From contig JAYVPU010000190.1 in NCBI GenBank assembly GCA_043757205.1, positions 1 to 20,569 on the forward strand: a stretch of 20,569 nt of DNA. Reading direction: 5' to 3'. This DNA is from CANCDA01 sp043757205. Lineage in GTDB: Bacteria; Pseudomonadota; Gammaproteobacteria; Burkholderiales; Burkholderiaceae_C. Position 1 is the stretch's first letter, and each line of letters opens with the position of its first letter. The notes beneath the pieces are model-generated. The model ran no database searches and was not told the DNA's origin. It saw only the letters and a list, made by a program, of their open reading frames with translations. The position numbers and the translations under genes were made by a program. This document shows, one piece after another, positions 1 to 7,551 of the stretch.

Positions 1-468
1 ATTTTTGTCCTTGAGCAGCGCCGCGAACTCACGCAAATCCTTGGCCGGCACGCCTGGGTAGGCGGTCAACACAAAGGGCACATAAACCGCGATGGAAACG
101 CCTGCAAAATCAGTCTCCGCATTGAAGGGCGAACGCCCAGCCAGGGCCTGCGCCACGGAGGATAAAGGAAAGCTGATGTTGTGCATCAACAGCGTGTAGC
201 CGTCTGCGGGCGACTTGGCCACTAGGTCAGCACCAATCGCGCCGCCCGCCCCGCCCCGGTTGTCCACCACCACCGGCTGCCCCATGGCCTCGCTCATGCG
301 CTGCGCCACGATACGCGCCACGATGTCGGTCGTGCCGCCTGCGGGGAAGGGCACGATCATTTTGATCGGCTTGCTGGGGTAGGTCTGGGCTTGCGCGCTC
401 AGGCACAGCGCCAAGCCCGCGATGACGGGAGCTATCCAGTTTCTGAAGCAACGATGGAGGTTGAGCAT
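1..468 (-). CDS. Tripartite tricarboxylate transporter substrate-binding protein (Bug family), C-terminus cut off by window edge
   Basis: This is a periplasmic solute receptor of the Bug/TctC family, which captures small carboxylates or related solutes for TTT transporters; the ligand cannot be predicted. The first 156 codons are visible. Reading the minus strand from the ATG at 468 gives a signal peptide (hydrophobic APVIAGLALCLSAQA, cleavage likely after SAQA), then the family hallmark QTYPSKPIK, VVVDNRGGAGGAIGADLVAK and DGYTLLMHN. These are the usual Bug N-lobe landmarks; full-length members are about 320 residues, so roughly half is missing. The start is supported by AAAGGA about 6 bases upstream. 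An overlapping minus-strand reading frame (517-227) is a shadow. Bug receptors are greatly expanded in Burkholderiales and are often orphans without membrane subunits. No transporter subunit is visible here. Confidence 0.93.
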   Translation of the reverse strand, partial: MLNLHRCFRNWIAPVIAGLALCLSAQAQTYPSKPIKMIVPFPAGGTTDIVARIVAQRMSEAMGQPVVVDNRGGAGGAIGADLVAKSPADGYTLLMHNISFPLSSVAQALAGRSPFNAETDFAGVSIAVYVPFVLTAYPGVPAKDLREFAALLKDKN

Positions 469-624
469 GAAGATTCCTTTGAGTGCAAGCGCCAGAGTCA
501 AAAAACGACGCATCCATTCTGTGGAGAATCTCGTGGGTGAGTCAATCGTGCTTTCCCGGATAAGTGGCTGGTTTGCAATTTCAGCCTTCCTGGAATGAAT
601 CACAATGACCTTTAAGCGATGCCG

Positions 625-638
625 AAGTACGTGTACTT
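625..638. repeat. 14-base palindrome directly before the DinD-like gene (candidate operator)
   Basis: The half-sites AAGTAC (625-630) and GTACTT (633-638) are perfect inverted repeats separated by GT. They lie immediately upstream of the GAAAG Shine-Dalgarno-like sequence (639-643). The position would suit a repressor operator or autoregulatory site. The rest of the 469-624 spacer holds no convincing sigma-70 promoter, LexA box (CTG-N10-CAG) or further gene. Its role as an operator is inferred from position and symmetry only. Confidence 0.35.
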
Positions 639-652
639 GAAAGATGCTAAAA

Positions 653-1498
653 ATGAAAATCTTACCTGTTGAGTTCGACGGTCAGTCCATCCGCCGCGTG
701 TACAACGAAGACACTGAAACGTGGTGGTTTTCGGTGATCGACGTCGTGCAAGTGCTGACGCAGCAGCCCGATGATTTGACTGCCCGTAAATACTGGAATC
801 AACTCAAGCGGCGGCTCAGCATAGAGGGCAGTCAACTGGTGACAAACTGTCACCAGTTGAAAATGACAGCCACGGACGGCAAGCAGCGACTTACCGACTG
901 CGCCACCGCCGAAACCTTGCTGCGCCTAGTCCAATCCGTCCCCAGCCCCAAAGCCGAACCCATCAAACGCTGGCTTGCCAAGGTGGGCTACGAGCGCATG
1001 CAAGAGATGGCTGACCCGGCCTTGTCGCTAGACCGTGCACGCCAAACTTGGCAGCAGCATGGGCGCAGCGACAAGTGGATTCAGCAGCGCATGACAGGGC
1101 AAGAGACGCGCAACAATCTAACCGATTTCTGGCGCGAGCATGACATCAAGGAGGGCAGCGAATTCGCCATCCTCACCAACATCATTCACCAGGAGTGGAC
1201 TGGGGTGAGTGTCAAAGAACACAAGGGGATGAAGGGCCTGGAAAGCCAGAACTTGCGCGACCACATGAGCGAGGCCGAGCTGATTTTTACAGCGCTGGCC
1301 GAGCTGTCCACGCGGCAGATTGCTGAAAACGTGGACGCCACCGGTATGGCGCAAAACAAAACTGCGGCCCAAGCGGGTGGCCGCATTGCCCGTCACGCCC
1401 GCCATCAGTTGGAGAGCCAGACGGGCAAGTCCGTCGTGTCATCGGAAAACCACTTGCCGCCCGTTGCAAAGCGGCTGACGAAGCCACGCACGAGTTGA
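653..1498 (+). CDS. BRO-N domain / DinD-like protein (phage antirepressor family)
   Basis: The 281-residue protein has an N-terminal BRO-N domain at residues 1-112, with WWFSVIDVVQVL, ARKYWNQLKRRL and the family hallmark VPSPKAEPIKRWLAKVGYERM. A DinD-type C-terminal region follows at about 125-270 (HDIKEGSEFAILTNIIH, MSEAELIFTALAELSTRQI, AAQAGGRIARHARHQLE). The length matches E. coli DinD (about 274 residues), a DNA-damage-inducible protein reported to inhibit RecA. BRO-N proteins in phages act as antirepressors. I chose ATG 653 because GAAAG at 639-643 lies 9 bases upstream; ATG 644 is in frame but abuts that motif. The gene stands alone between unrelated metabolic genes. No integrase or other phage gene is visible, so it is probably an accessory regulator or a remnant of a mobile element. 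The exact function is unknown. Confidence 0.85.
   Translation: MKILPVEFDGQSIRRVYNEDTETWWFSVIDVVQVLTQQPDDLTARKYWNQLKRRLSIEGSQLVTNCHQLKMTATDGKQRLTDCATAETLLRLVQSVPSPKAEPIKRWLAKVGYERMQEMADPALSLDRARQTWQQHGRSDKWIQQRMTGQETRNNLTDFWREHDIKEGSEFAILTNIIHQEWTGVSVKEHKGMKGLESQNLRDHMSEAELIFTALAELSTRQIAENVDATGMAQNKTAAQAGGRIARHARHQLESQTGKSVVSSENHLPPVAKRLTKPRTS
832..860. repeat. Perfect 13-base inverted repeat inside the DinD-like gene
   Basis: The arms TCAACTGGTGACA (832-844) and TGTCACCAGTTGA (848-860) are exact reverse complements around a 3-base spacer (845-847). They lie within the BRO-N coding region and encode part of SQLVTNCHQLK. The dyad could be a DNA-binding site or an mRNA hairpin. Because it is coding sequence, part of the symmetry may be fixed by the conserved protein motif. 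Confidence 0.6.
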
Positions 1499-1530
1499 GC
1501 CAGCGCGCGTTGGTGCGTGTATGGGGTCCG

Positions 1531-2379
1531 CTACTTAAAAATCACCGTCTTATGCCCATTGAGCAGCACGCGGTGCTCGCTGTGCCACTTCACGGCGCGC
1601 GCCAGCACCTGGCTTTCGGTGTCGCGGCCCTGGTTGGTGAAGTCTTCTACCGTTTTGGTGTGGTCCACGCGGGCCACGTCTTGCTCGATGATGGGGCCTT
1701 CGTCCAGATCTGCGGTGACGTAGTGGGCGGTGGCCCCCACCAGTTTCACGCCTCGGTCATGCGCCTGGTAGTAGGGCTTGGCGCCCTTGAAGCTGGGTAA
1801 GAAGGAGTGGTGAATGTTGATGGCCTTGCCGGACAGTTTTTTGCACAGGTCGTCGGACAGCACTTGCATGTAGCGCGCCAACACCACCAGCTCGGCCCCT
1901 TCGGCCTGGATGATTTCGAACTGTTTGGCCTCGGCCTGCGGCTTGGTGGCTGCTGTCACGGGGATGTGGTGAAACGGCACGTTGTAGCTGGCGGCCAGTT
2001 GATAAAACTCGCGGTGGTTGGAGACGATGGCGCGAATGTCCAGAGGCAATAGGCCACTCTTCCAGCGGAACAACAGGTCATTAAGGCAGTGACCTTCCTT
2101 GCTGACCATGATGACGGTGCGCATGAGTTGCGCCTTGGCGTGCAGGCTCCATTGCATCTTCAACGGTTCGGCCATCTGCTGGAGTTGCAACTTCAATTCA
2201 TCAAAGGTCAGTTGCCCGCAGGAGAACTGCACGCGCATGAAAAACAGGCCGGTGTCGGGGTCGTTGTACTGGGCGGCTTCGTCAATGTTGCCACCGCGCT
2301 CCAGCAAAAACCCGGAAACGGCGTGCACTAGGCCCAGGCGGTCGGGGCAGGACAGGGTCAGAATATAAACTTGGCTCAT
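1531..2379 (-). CDS. purU: Formyltetrahydrofolate deformylase
   Basis: PurU hydrolyses 10-formyl-tetrahydrofolate to tetrahydrofolate and formate in the cytoplasm. It balances one-carbon pools and can supply formate to PurT. The 282-residue protein has the usual two-domain layout. An N-terminal ACT domain spans about 1-80 (LTLSCPDRLGLVHAVSGFL). A formyltransferase-fold domain spans about 88-282 (AIVSNHREFYQL, VLARYMQVLSDDL, INIHHSFLPSFKGAKPYYQA, TADLDEGPII). The expected catalytic residues are present as N188, H190 and D226. The length is typical. The ATG at 2379 has AGGA 5-8 bases upstream. The stop is a TAG at 1533-1531, 32 bases from the end of the DinD-like gene, with which it converges. 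It diverges from the aminotransferase gene across 103 bases. Confidence 0.96.
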   Translation of the reverse strand: MSQVYILTLSCPDRLGLVHAVSGFLLERGGNIDEAAQYNDPDTGLFFMRVQFSCGQLTFDELKLQLQQMAEPLKMQWSLHAKAQLMRTVIMVSKEGHCLNDLLFRWKSGLLPLDIRAIVSNHREFYQLAASYNVPFHHIPVTAATKPQAEAKQFEIIQAEGAELVVLARYMQVLSDDLCKKLSGKAINIHHSFLPSFKGAKPYYQAHDRGVKLVGATAHYVTADLDEGPIIEQDVARVDHTKTVEDFTNQGRDTESQVLARAVKWHSEHRVLLNGHKTVIFK

Positions 2380-2398
2380 AGGATTCCTAATTGGTTGA

Positions 2399-2429
2399 GG
2401 ACAGAGCTTCGCTTCGCTCCGGTCTGTCC
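2399..2429. repeat. Imperfect stem-loop in the purU leader / divergent spacer
   Basis: GGACAGA (2399-2405) and TCTGTCC (2423-2429) are perfect 7-base inverted arms around a 17-base centre that contains a tandem CTTCG-like motif (GCTTCGCTTCGCTCC). On the minus strand this would form a stem-loop about 20-50 bases upstream of the purU start. It could be a leader hairpin or a dyad for a regulator. No known riboswitch is recognised. Confidence 0.3.
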
Positions 2430-2482
2430 CGCAATGTCACTTCAACGCCCATTGTCTCAATTCTCAGAAAGCACGCTCCAAC

Positions 2483-3811
2483 ATGACGAACCCAGACGCG
2501 CACTGGTTGCCCTTCACCCCGAACCGCAGCTTCCACCAAGACCCGCGCATTTTTGTCGCGGCCGAGGGTATGCACTTCACCACGCACGATGGACGGCAAG
2601 TGTTAGACGGCATCTCCAGCCTGTGGTGCGTGGGGGCCGGGCACAAGCGGCGCGAGATCAACGAGGCGATTAAAAAGCAGCTTGATACCCTGGACTATTC
2701 CACGGCGTTTAGCGCCAGCAATGACAAAGTCTTTGAAGCCGCGAGTCGCATTGCGGCCTTAGCACCCGGTGACCTGAATAAGGTCTTGTTTTGCAACTCG
2801 GGCAGTGAGGCGGTGGATACCGCCATGAAGCTCGCGCTGGCCTACCACCGGGCACGCGGCGAAGGCCATCGCAATGTTTTTATTGGCCGCGAGCGCGGCT
2901 ACCACGGTGTGGGTTTTGGCGGCATGAGTGTGGGCGGCATTCCCGGTAACCGCAAGGTGTTTGGCACGGCCATGTTGCCGCGTGTGGACCATCTGCGTTT
3001 CATTCATGACCCGGTGCACCACGCCTACTACAACGGGATCGAGCCGGTATGGCAAGACGACCTGCTGCTGGAGCTGGAAAACCGCATCATCCCGCTGCAC
3101 GACGCCAGCAATATCGCCGCCGTCATCGTGGAGCCGGTGGCGGGCAGTGCGGGCTGGTATGTGCCGCCGCAGGGCTATTTGAAGCGCCTGCGCGAGATTT
3201 GCGACAAGCACGGCATCTTGCTGATCTTTGATGAAGTCATCACCGGCTTTGGCCGCCTGGGCGTGCCCTTCGGTGCGGACTATTTCGGCGTGCTGCCGGA
3301 CATGCTGACTTTTGCCAAGTGCGTCACCAATGGCGTCATCCCCATGGGCGGCGTGATCTGCCGTGATCATTTGTATGAAGGCGTGATGCAGGCTCACACC
3401 AGCAGCCCCGCGCATGCCATCGAGTTCGCCCACGGCTACACCTACTCGGGCCACCCGGTGGCCTGCGCCGCCGCCCTGGCCACATTGGATGTGTACCGTG
3501 AAGAAAATTTGTTTGCACGAGCCGGTGAAATGGGCCTACTGCTGGGCAACGCCATGCACAGCGCGCTGACCGGCCTGCCCCATGTGGTCGGCATTCGTAG
3601 CCTGGGTCTGGCCGGTGCGGTGGAGCTGGCCAGCCCACCGGGCCTGGCGGGCAAGCGCGCCTATGACGTTTACATGGACTGCTTTCACCAGGGCGTGCTG
3701 GTGCGCAGTGCGGGGGACAACGTGGTGCTGGCCCCCGCCTATGTGGTGGACAAGGCGCAGATGGAGCGCATGGTGGACACGCTGGCTCAGGCGATTCGGC
3801 GGGTTCAGTGA
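2483..3811 (+). CDS. Class III PLP-dependent omega-amino-acid:pyruvate aminotransferase
   Basis: This cytoplasmic enzyme transfers the amino group of an omega-amino acid or amine, such as beta-alanine, to pyruvate. The 442-residue protein begins with the omega-APT type opening HWLPFTPNRSF. It carries the class III landmarks GISSLWCVGAGH, LFCNSGSEAVDTAMK (PLP phosphate contact), ERGYHGVGFGGMSVGG, IVEPVAGSAGWYVPP and FDEVITGFGRLG with D250 for the pyridine nitrogen. The Schiff-base lysine is K279 in TFAKCVTNG. The GYTYSGHPVACAAAL segment is characteristic of the family. Length is normal. Beta-alanine:pyruvate aminotransferase is the best guess, but the substrate cannot be fixed from sequence because related enzymes act on other omega-amines. 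There is only a weak AGAAAG upstream of the ATG. The gene precedes pelA on the same strand, but a 112-base spacer suggests separate transcription. Confidence 0.92.
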   Translation: MTNPDAHWLPFTPNRSFHQDPRIFVAAEGMHFTTHDGRQVLDGISSLWCVGAGHKRREINEAIKKQLDTLDYSTAFSASNDKVFEAASRIAALAPGDLNKVLFCNSGSEAVDTAMKLALAYHRARGEGHRNVFIGRERGYHGVGFGGMSVGGIPGNRKVFGTAMLPRVDHLRFIHDPVHHAYYNGIEPVWQDDLLLELENRIIPLHDASNIAAVIVEPVAGSAGWYVPPQGYLKRLREICDKHGILLIFDEVITGFGRLGVPFGADYFGVLPDMLTFAKCVTNGVIPMGGVICRDHLYEGVMQAHTSSPAHAIEFAHGYTYSGHPVACAAALATLDVYREENLFARAGEMGLLLGNAMHSALTGLPHVVGIRSLGLAGAVELASPPGLAGKRAYDVYMDCFHQGVLVRSAGDNVVLAPAYVVDKAQMERMVDTLAQAIRRVQ

Positions 3812-3813
3812 TA

Positions 3814-3842
3814 TTGATCACACCATCGTCCCTCTGTATCAA
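3814..3842 (+). promoter_or_regulatory. Candidate sigma-70 promoter of the pel operon
   Basis: TTGATC (3814-3819, 4 of 6 matches to the -35 consensus) and TATCAA (3837-3842, 4 of 6 to the -10 consensus) are separated by exactly 17 bases. They lie in the 112-base gap between the aminotransferase stop and the pelA GTG. Just downstream, TAAAAT (3854-3859) is a better -10 hexamer but has no matching -35. The spacer also contains TTGATCA (3814-3820) and its reverse complement TGATCAA (3878-3884), which could bracket a regulator site. This is a motif-level prediction only. Confidence 0.35.
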
Positions 3843-3912
3843 GTTATGCCCCATAAAATGCCGCATGCTGCCAAATCTGATCAACCTGTGTTTTGCCTTG
3901 CCGGTTGGGTCC

Positions 3913-3916
3913 GAGG
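3913..3916 (+). promoter_or_regulatory. Ribosome binding site deciding the pelA start
   Basis: GAGG at 3913-3916 lies 7 bases before GTG 3924. The upstream in-frame ATGs at 3846 and 3858 lack a comparable motif. A GTG start also places a clean signal peptide at the N-terminus. Confidence 0.6.
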
Positions 3917-3923
3917 TCTGCGG

Positions 3924-6683
3924 GTGAAGCGACTGCTGGTTTGGCTTGTCGGCCTCTTCATGGCGGCCGCTACCTGTGCCGCGCCTGCCGTGGCCTTCTA
4001 CTACGGTCCCCAGCCGCCATGGGACGAGTTGCAAGCCTTTGATCTGGTGGTGGTGGATCCAGGCCATGTCCCCAATCCCACCCAACCCGTCCTGCCGCAA
4101 ACCGAGAAGGTGGCCTATGTTTCGGTGGGAGAGGTTCACCCCTCACGGGCCTACGCTGCCAAAATTCCCAAAGCCTGGCTCAAGGGCGACAACAAGGATT
4201 GGGGCAGCCGTTTGATCGACCAGGCCGCGCCCGATTGGCCGCGCTTTTTTTCTGAGACCGTGATCGATCCCCTGTGGGCCGTAGGCTACCGCAGCTTCTT
4301 TCTCGACACGCTGGACTCCTACCACCTGTTTGCCAAAACGCCAGAGGACAAGGCCAAGCAAGAGGCGGGTATGGTCGCGCTGGTGATGGAGCTCAAGCGC
4401 CGTCACCCGCAGGCCAAGCTGATGTTTAACCGCGGCTTCGAGATCCTGGACCGCACGTACAAAGAGGTGGCCTATGTCGCCGCCGAATCCTTGTTTCAGG
4501 GCTATGACGCTGGCAAAAGTACTTACCGCCCCGTTCCTGCGGCTGACCGCGAATGGTTGCTGGGGCAGTTCAAACGCATCACCCTAGAGTACAAGTTGCC
4601 CGTCATCGCCATTGATTACGTGCCCCCCAATGACCGCGCCTTGGCGCGCAGCACCGCCAAGCAGATTGAGGCGCAAGGCTTTATTCCCTGGGTGGCCACA
4701 CCCGACTTGGCCACGCTGGGCGTGGGCTCGGTCGAGGTCATGCCGCGCCGGATTTTGATCGTCCACAGCCCCTTGGCCAATGAGTTTGAGTTGCGCGGGA
4801 TCGAGGCTGTTCGCATGGCGACCATGCCTTTGAATTACCTGGGTTATGCGGTGGAGTATGTGGACTATCGCCGCCTGCCGGAGGCCGCACTGGCGGGGCG
4901 CTATGCGGGTGTGGTGTTGTGGCTGGGCGCACTCCAAACAAGCGCGGATCGTCAAAAAATCAGCGCCTGGATGAGCCGCCGTGTGGATGAAAACGTGCCG
5001 ATGGCCGTGGTCAACGAAATCGGTTCCCTGTTGTCGACGCCATTGAGTAGCAAGTTGGGGCTGGATCAGACGAGCAAAGGCGAAGACAACGGCCCGGTCA
5101 CCATCACCCAGCAGGCCAGCATGATGGGCTTTGAGCGCCAGCCCCGCCCCCAAGCCAATGAATTCACACCTTTAACGATCAAGGAGGGACGCCCCCTGCT
5201 CACCCTGGGTAAAGGCAAAGCAAAGCAGGTTGCCGCAGCCATCACCCCCTGGGGCGGCTATGTGATGGCCCCTTTTGGTTTGGTGACTTTGGCCAGCCAA
5301 AAGGAAGACCGCTGGATCATCGACCCCTTTGCCTTTTTCAAAGAAGCACTACGCCTGCCCGACATGCCGGTGCCTGATGTGACAACCGAAAGCGGACGCC
5401 GTATGCTGTTGGTGCACATGGACGGCGACGGCTTTGTCAGCCGCTCTGAGCTGCCGGGCAACCACTTTTCGGGCGAAGTGATCCGCGACCGCATCGTTAA
5501 AAAATTCCCCGTGCCCATGGCCATTTCCGTGATCGAGGCCGAACTGTCACCTCAAGGCCTGTACCCACAGTATTCGCAGCAACTTGAAGCCGTGGCGCGA
5601 GATATGTTTCGATTACCCAGCGTGGAAATTGCGTCTCACAGTTATACCCATCCCTTCAACTGGGAAAAAGCTCAAGCAGGCGGGGAAACTGGACCGGGTT
5701 ATCACCTCAAAATTCCAAACTATGTTTTTAATCTGCAACGTGAAATTGAAGGCTCCATTCGCTATATCGAAACTCGCCTAGCCCCTGCGGGTAAAAAAGT
5801 CAGCCTGTTCTTGTGGACTGGCAACACCGTGGCGGGTCGGGACGCCATTGCGCTGACCAAGAAGCAAGGCGTGCTGAACATGAATGGCGGCGACACGGTG
5901 GCCACCCAATCGAGCCCCACGGTAACTCAGGTGGAGGGCTTGGGCATGTATTTTGGTGATCAATTTCAGGTCTTTGCACCGAATCAAAACGAGAACGTTT
6001 ACACCAACGATTGGCGCGGGCCTTTCTCGGGTTTTGAGCGGGTGATTGAGACCTTTGAGCTCACCGAAAAGCCACGTCGCCTCAAACCCATCAACATTTA
6101 TTTCCACACCCACATCGCCACCAAGCTGGCCGGGTTGCGCTCCTTGGAGAAGGTGTTTGACTACGCACTGAAACAAGAAACAACGCCTGTTTTTGCGTCT
6201 GACTATGCCAAAAAAGTAGAGTCGTTTTTACATGTGGCGGTGGCGCGCACGGCCACGGGCTGGCGTGTCCGCGGCATGGGCAACCTGCATACCCTGCGAG
6301 CTCCCAGTGCACTGGGTGTGCCCGATTTAAGCCTGAGCGAATCCCTAGCGGGCTTCAAGCCGAGCACACAAGATACCTACCTTCATTGGGTTGGATCGTC
6401 GGGCGAACTGGTATTCACCGCGCAAGCCACCAACACCGTGCGCCTGGAATCGGCCAACGCCGCCTCTGAAGCGTTTGAGCGCAGCAACAGTGCATCCACC
6501 ACCACCTACCGCTGGACGCTGGCGGGTCAAGTGCCTTTGCAATTCACACTGGCCCATGCCACAGGCTGCCGCGTCACGGTGGCCGGACGCGAGTTAACGC
6601 CCAGCCGCAGTCAGGCTGAATTTTCACACTACCAACTGAGTACCCATGCTGCCCGACCGCTCGAAGCGATATGCCGGAATTGA
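3924..6683 (+). CDS. pelA: PelA: bifunctional Pel polysaccharide glycoside hydrolase / deacetylase
   Basis: PelA is the periplasmic enzyme that deacetylates and trims the Pel polymer during export. From GTG 3924 it is 919 residues, close to about 948 in Pseudomonas aeruginosa. The signal peptide is about 1-24 (KRLLVWLVGLFMAAA, with a plausible AVA cleavage). The N-terminal GH166-type hydrolase barrel spans about 24-260, with FLDTLDSY (D128, D131) and the catalytic-type glutamate E188 in AAESLFQGYD. A middle reductase-like domain follows at about 270-470. The C-terminal polysaccharide deacetylase domain starts near 495, with HMDGDG (D500, D502) and SHSYTHP (H572, H576) matching the metal-binding Asp-His-His set of the family. 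The carboxy end (about 800-919) is beta-rich. The open frame extends upstream to 3582 over the aminotransferase gene, but that part is out-of-frame shadow. The 3' end overlaps the next gene by 38 bases. Confidence 0.95.
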   Translation: MKRLLVWLVGLFMAAATCAAPAVAFYYGPQPPWDELQAFDLVVVDPGHVPNPTQPVLPQTEKVAYVSVGEVHPSRAYAAKIPKAWLKGDNKDWGSRLIDQAAPDWPRFFSETVIDPLWAVGYRSFFLDTLDSYHLFAKTPEDKAKQEAGMVALVMELKRRHPQAKLMFNRGFEILDRTYKEVAYVAAESLFQGYDAGKSTYRPVPAADREWLLGQFKRITLEYKLPVIAIDYVPPNDRALARSTAKQIEAQGFIPWVATPDLATLGVGSVEVMPRRILIVHSPLANEFELRGIEAVRMATMPLNYLGYAVEYVDYRRLPEAALAGRYAGVVLWLGALQTSADRQKISAWMSRRVDENVPMAVVNEIGSLLSTPLSSKLGLDQTSKGEDNGPVTITQQASMMGFERQPRPQANEFTPLTIKEGRPLLTLGKGKAKQVAAAITPWGGYVMAPFGLVTLASQKEDRWIIDPFAFFKEALRLPDMPVPDVTTESGRRMLLVHMDGDGFVSRSELPGNHFSGEVIRDRIVKKFPVPMAISVIEAELSPQGLYPQYSQQLEAVARDMFRLPSVEIASHSYTHPFNWEKAQAGGETGPGYHLKIPNYVFNLQREIEGSIRYIETRLAPAGKKVSLFLWTGNTVAGRDAIALTKKQGVLNMNGGDTVATQSSPTVTQVEGLGMYFGDQFQVFAPNQNENVYTNDWRGPFSGFERVIETFELTEKPRRLKPINIYFHTHIATKLAGLRSLEKVFDYALKQETTPVFASDYAKKVESFLHVAVARTATGWRVRGMGNLHTLRAPSALGVPDLSLSESLAGFKPSTQDTYLHWVGSSGELVFTAQATNTVRLESANAASEAFERSNSASTTTYRWTLAGQVPLQFTLAHATGCRVTVAGRELTPSRSQAEFSHYQLSTHAARPLEAICRN

Positions 6684-7551
6684 CCAGCGACCCGAAAGGC
6701 TCGTGCTGGCCACTCACTGGCAGCTTGTCTTGATCGCGGTCATCATGGTGGGTTTGCTGCGCGTTATTTTTCCGCACAAGGCCTTGGTGGAGAAGCTCTA
6801 CCACCACGATGTCTTGGATGAGCTGACCCTGTCCTACATCGAGAACCTGTACCGGGCCGAGCCCAGCAATTTTGACCTGACGATTTTGCTGGCCAGGGCC
6901 CGGCCCGATCAGTCCCAAGCAGAGCAAGAGCAGCTACTTCAAACGGTATTGACGTCGGGCAATGTGCGCCAGCGCGGTGAGGCGCGGCTGCTCTTGCTGG
7001 AGTCTTTTGAGAAGACGCTGAATACCGACTTGTCCGAGACCGAGACAAGCCATTGGACGCGCCGACTCAGGGCCTTACTCCAAGCGGCACGCAATGATGA
7101 GGTGTCGCCCGAACTGGCCGGCGTCTTTGCTGCCGCCGCTTTTCGCCAGGAGCGCACGGATTTGGGCCTTTATTTCCTGGGCCGCATCAGCCCGGACCAC
7201 TCGGTGGCCGCTCTGGTCAACTACGCCAAAGTGGCCCTAGGTCAAGGCCGGTATGTCATGGCGGCTGAATACTACTTGCTGGCTCGAAAACACACGACCA
7301 AGCGGGACGAGGCGCGTAGCTATTTCCAAAAAGGCATAGAGGCTTTAATGGCGTCAAGCCGTTTCAAGCTGGCCATGCAAGAAGCGCAAAGAGAGCTGGG
7401 TGATCTGGCCGATGATCCCTCCACCCTGCGTTTTCTTGCCCGAGCCGCCTTGGCCGCGGGGGAGCCCAAACAGGCGGCACTCTATGCTCAGCGTCTGGTC
7501 TTCATGGCTGCCGCCGTGCCTGCTCCTTCTTCTGTGCGGACCGCCCCATGA
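6646..7551 (+). CDS. pelB: PelB N-terminal part: membrane-anchored TPR protein (split PelB)
   Basis: This 301-residue protein corresponds to the N-terminal part of PelB. A short cytoplasmic tail precedes one transmembrane helix at about 20-43 (LVLATHWQLVLIAVIMVGLL). It is followed by FPHKALVEKL, a segment typical of inner-membrane-anchored TPR scaffolds, and by helical TPR-like repeats over about 55-290 (LSYIENLYRAEPSNFDLTILLARA, then repeated A/L-rich helix pairs). In Pseudomonas, PelB is one protein of about 1193 residues with anchor, TPRs and porin. Here the chain stops at 7551 and the next gene starts inside its stop codon (ATGA), so the two are probably made in fixed ratio by translational coupling. 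The start ATG 6646 lies within pelA and has only a weak ribosome site. Its likely role is to bring PelA to the export channel from the inner-membrane side. Confidence 0.85.
   Translation: MLPDRSKRYAGIDQRPERLVLATHWQLVLIAVIMVGLLRVIFPHKALVEKLYHHDVLDELTLSYIENLYRAEPSNFDLTILLARARPDQSQAEQEQLLQTVLTSGNVRQRGEARLLLLESFEKTLNTDLSETETSHWTRRLRALLQAARNDEVSPELAGVFAAAAFRQERTDLGLYFLGRISPDHSVAALVNYAKVALGQGRYVMAAEYYLLARKHTTKRDEARSYFQKGIEALMASSRFKLAMQEAQRELGDLADDPSTLRFLARAALAAGEPKQAALYAQRLVFMAAAVPAPSSVRTAP

Noticed and set aside
227..517. Minus-strand reading frame of 96 codons at the left edge
   Set aside because: It is out of frame with the clear Bug receptor reading (468-1), and its Arg/Gly-rich translation has no domain.
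573..601. Possible promoter TTGCAA with TGAATC, and a LexA-like CTG...CAG
   Set aside because: The -10 matches poorly, and the CTG/CAG spacing is 11 rather than 10 bases.
3582..3923. N-terminal extension of pelA over the aminotransferase gene
   Set aside because: The translation is Trp/Arg-rich nonsense overlapping the conserved end of the aminotransferase; the signal peptide and ribosome site point to GTG 3924.
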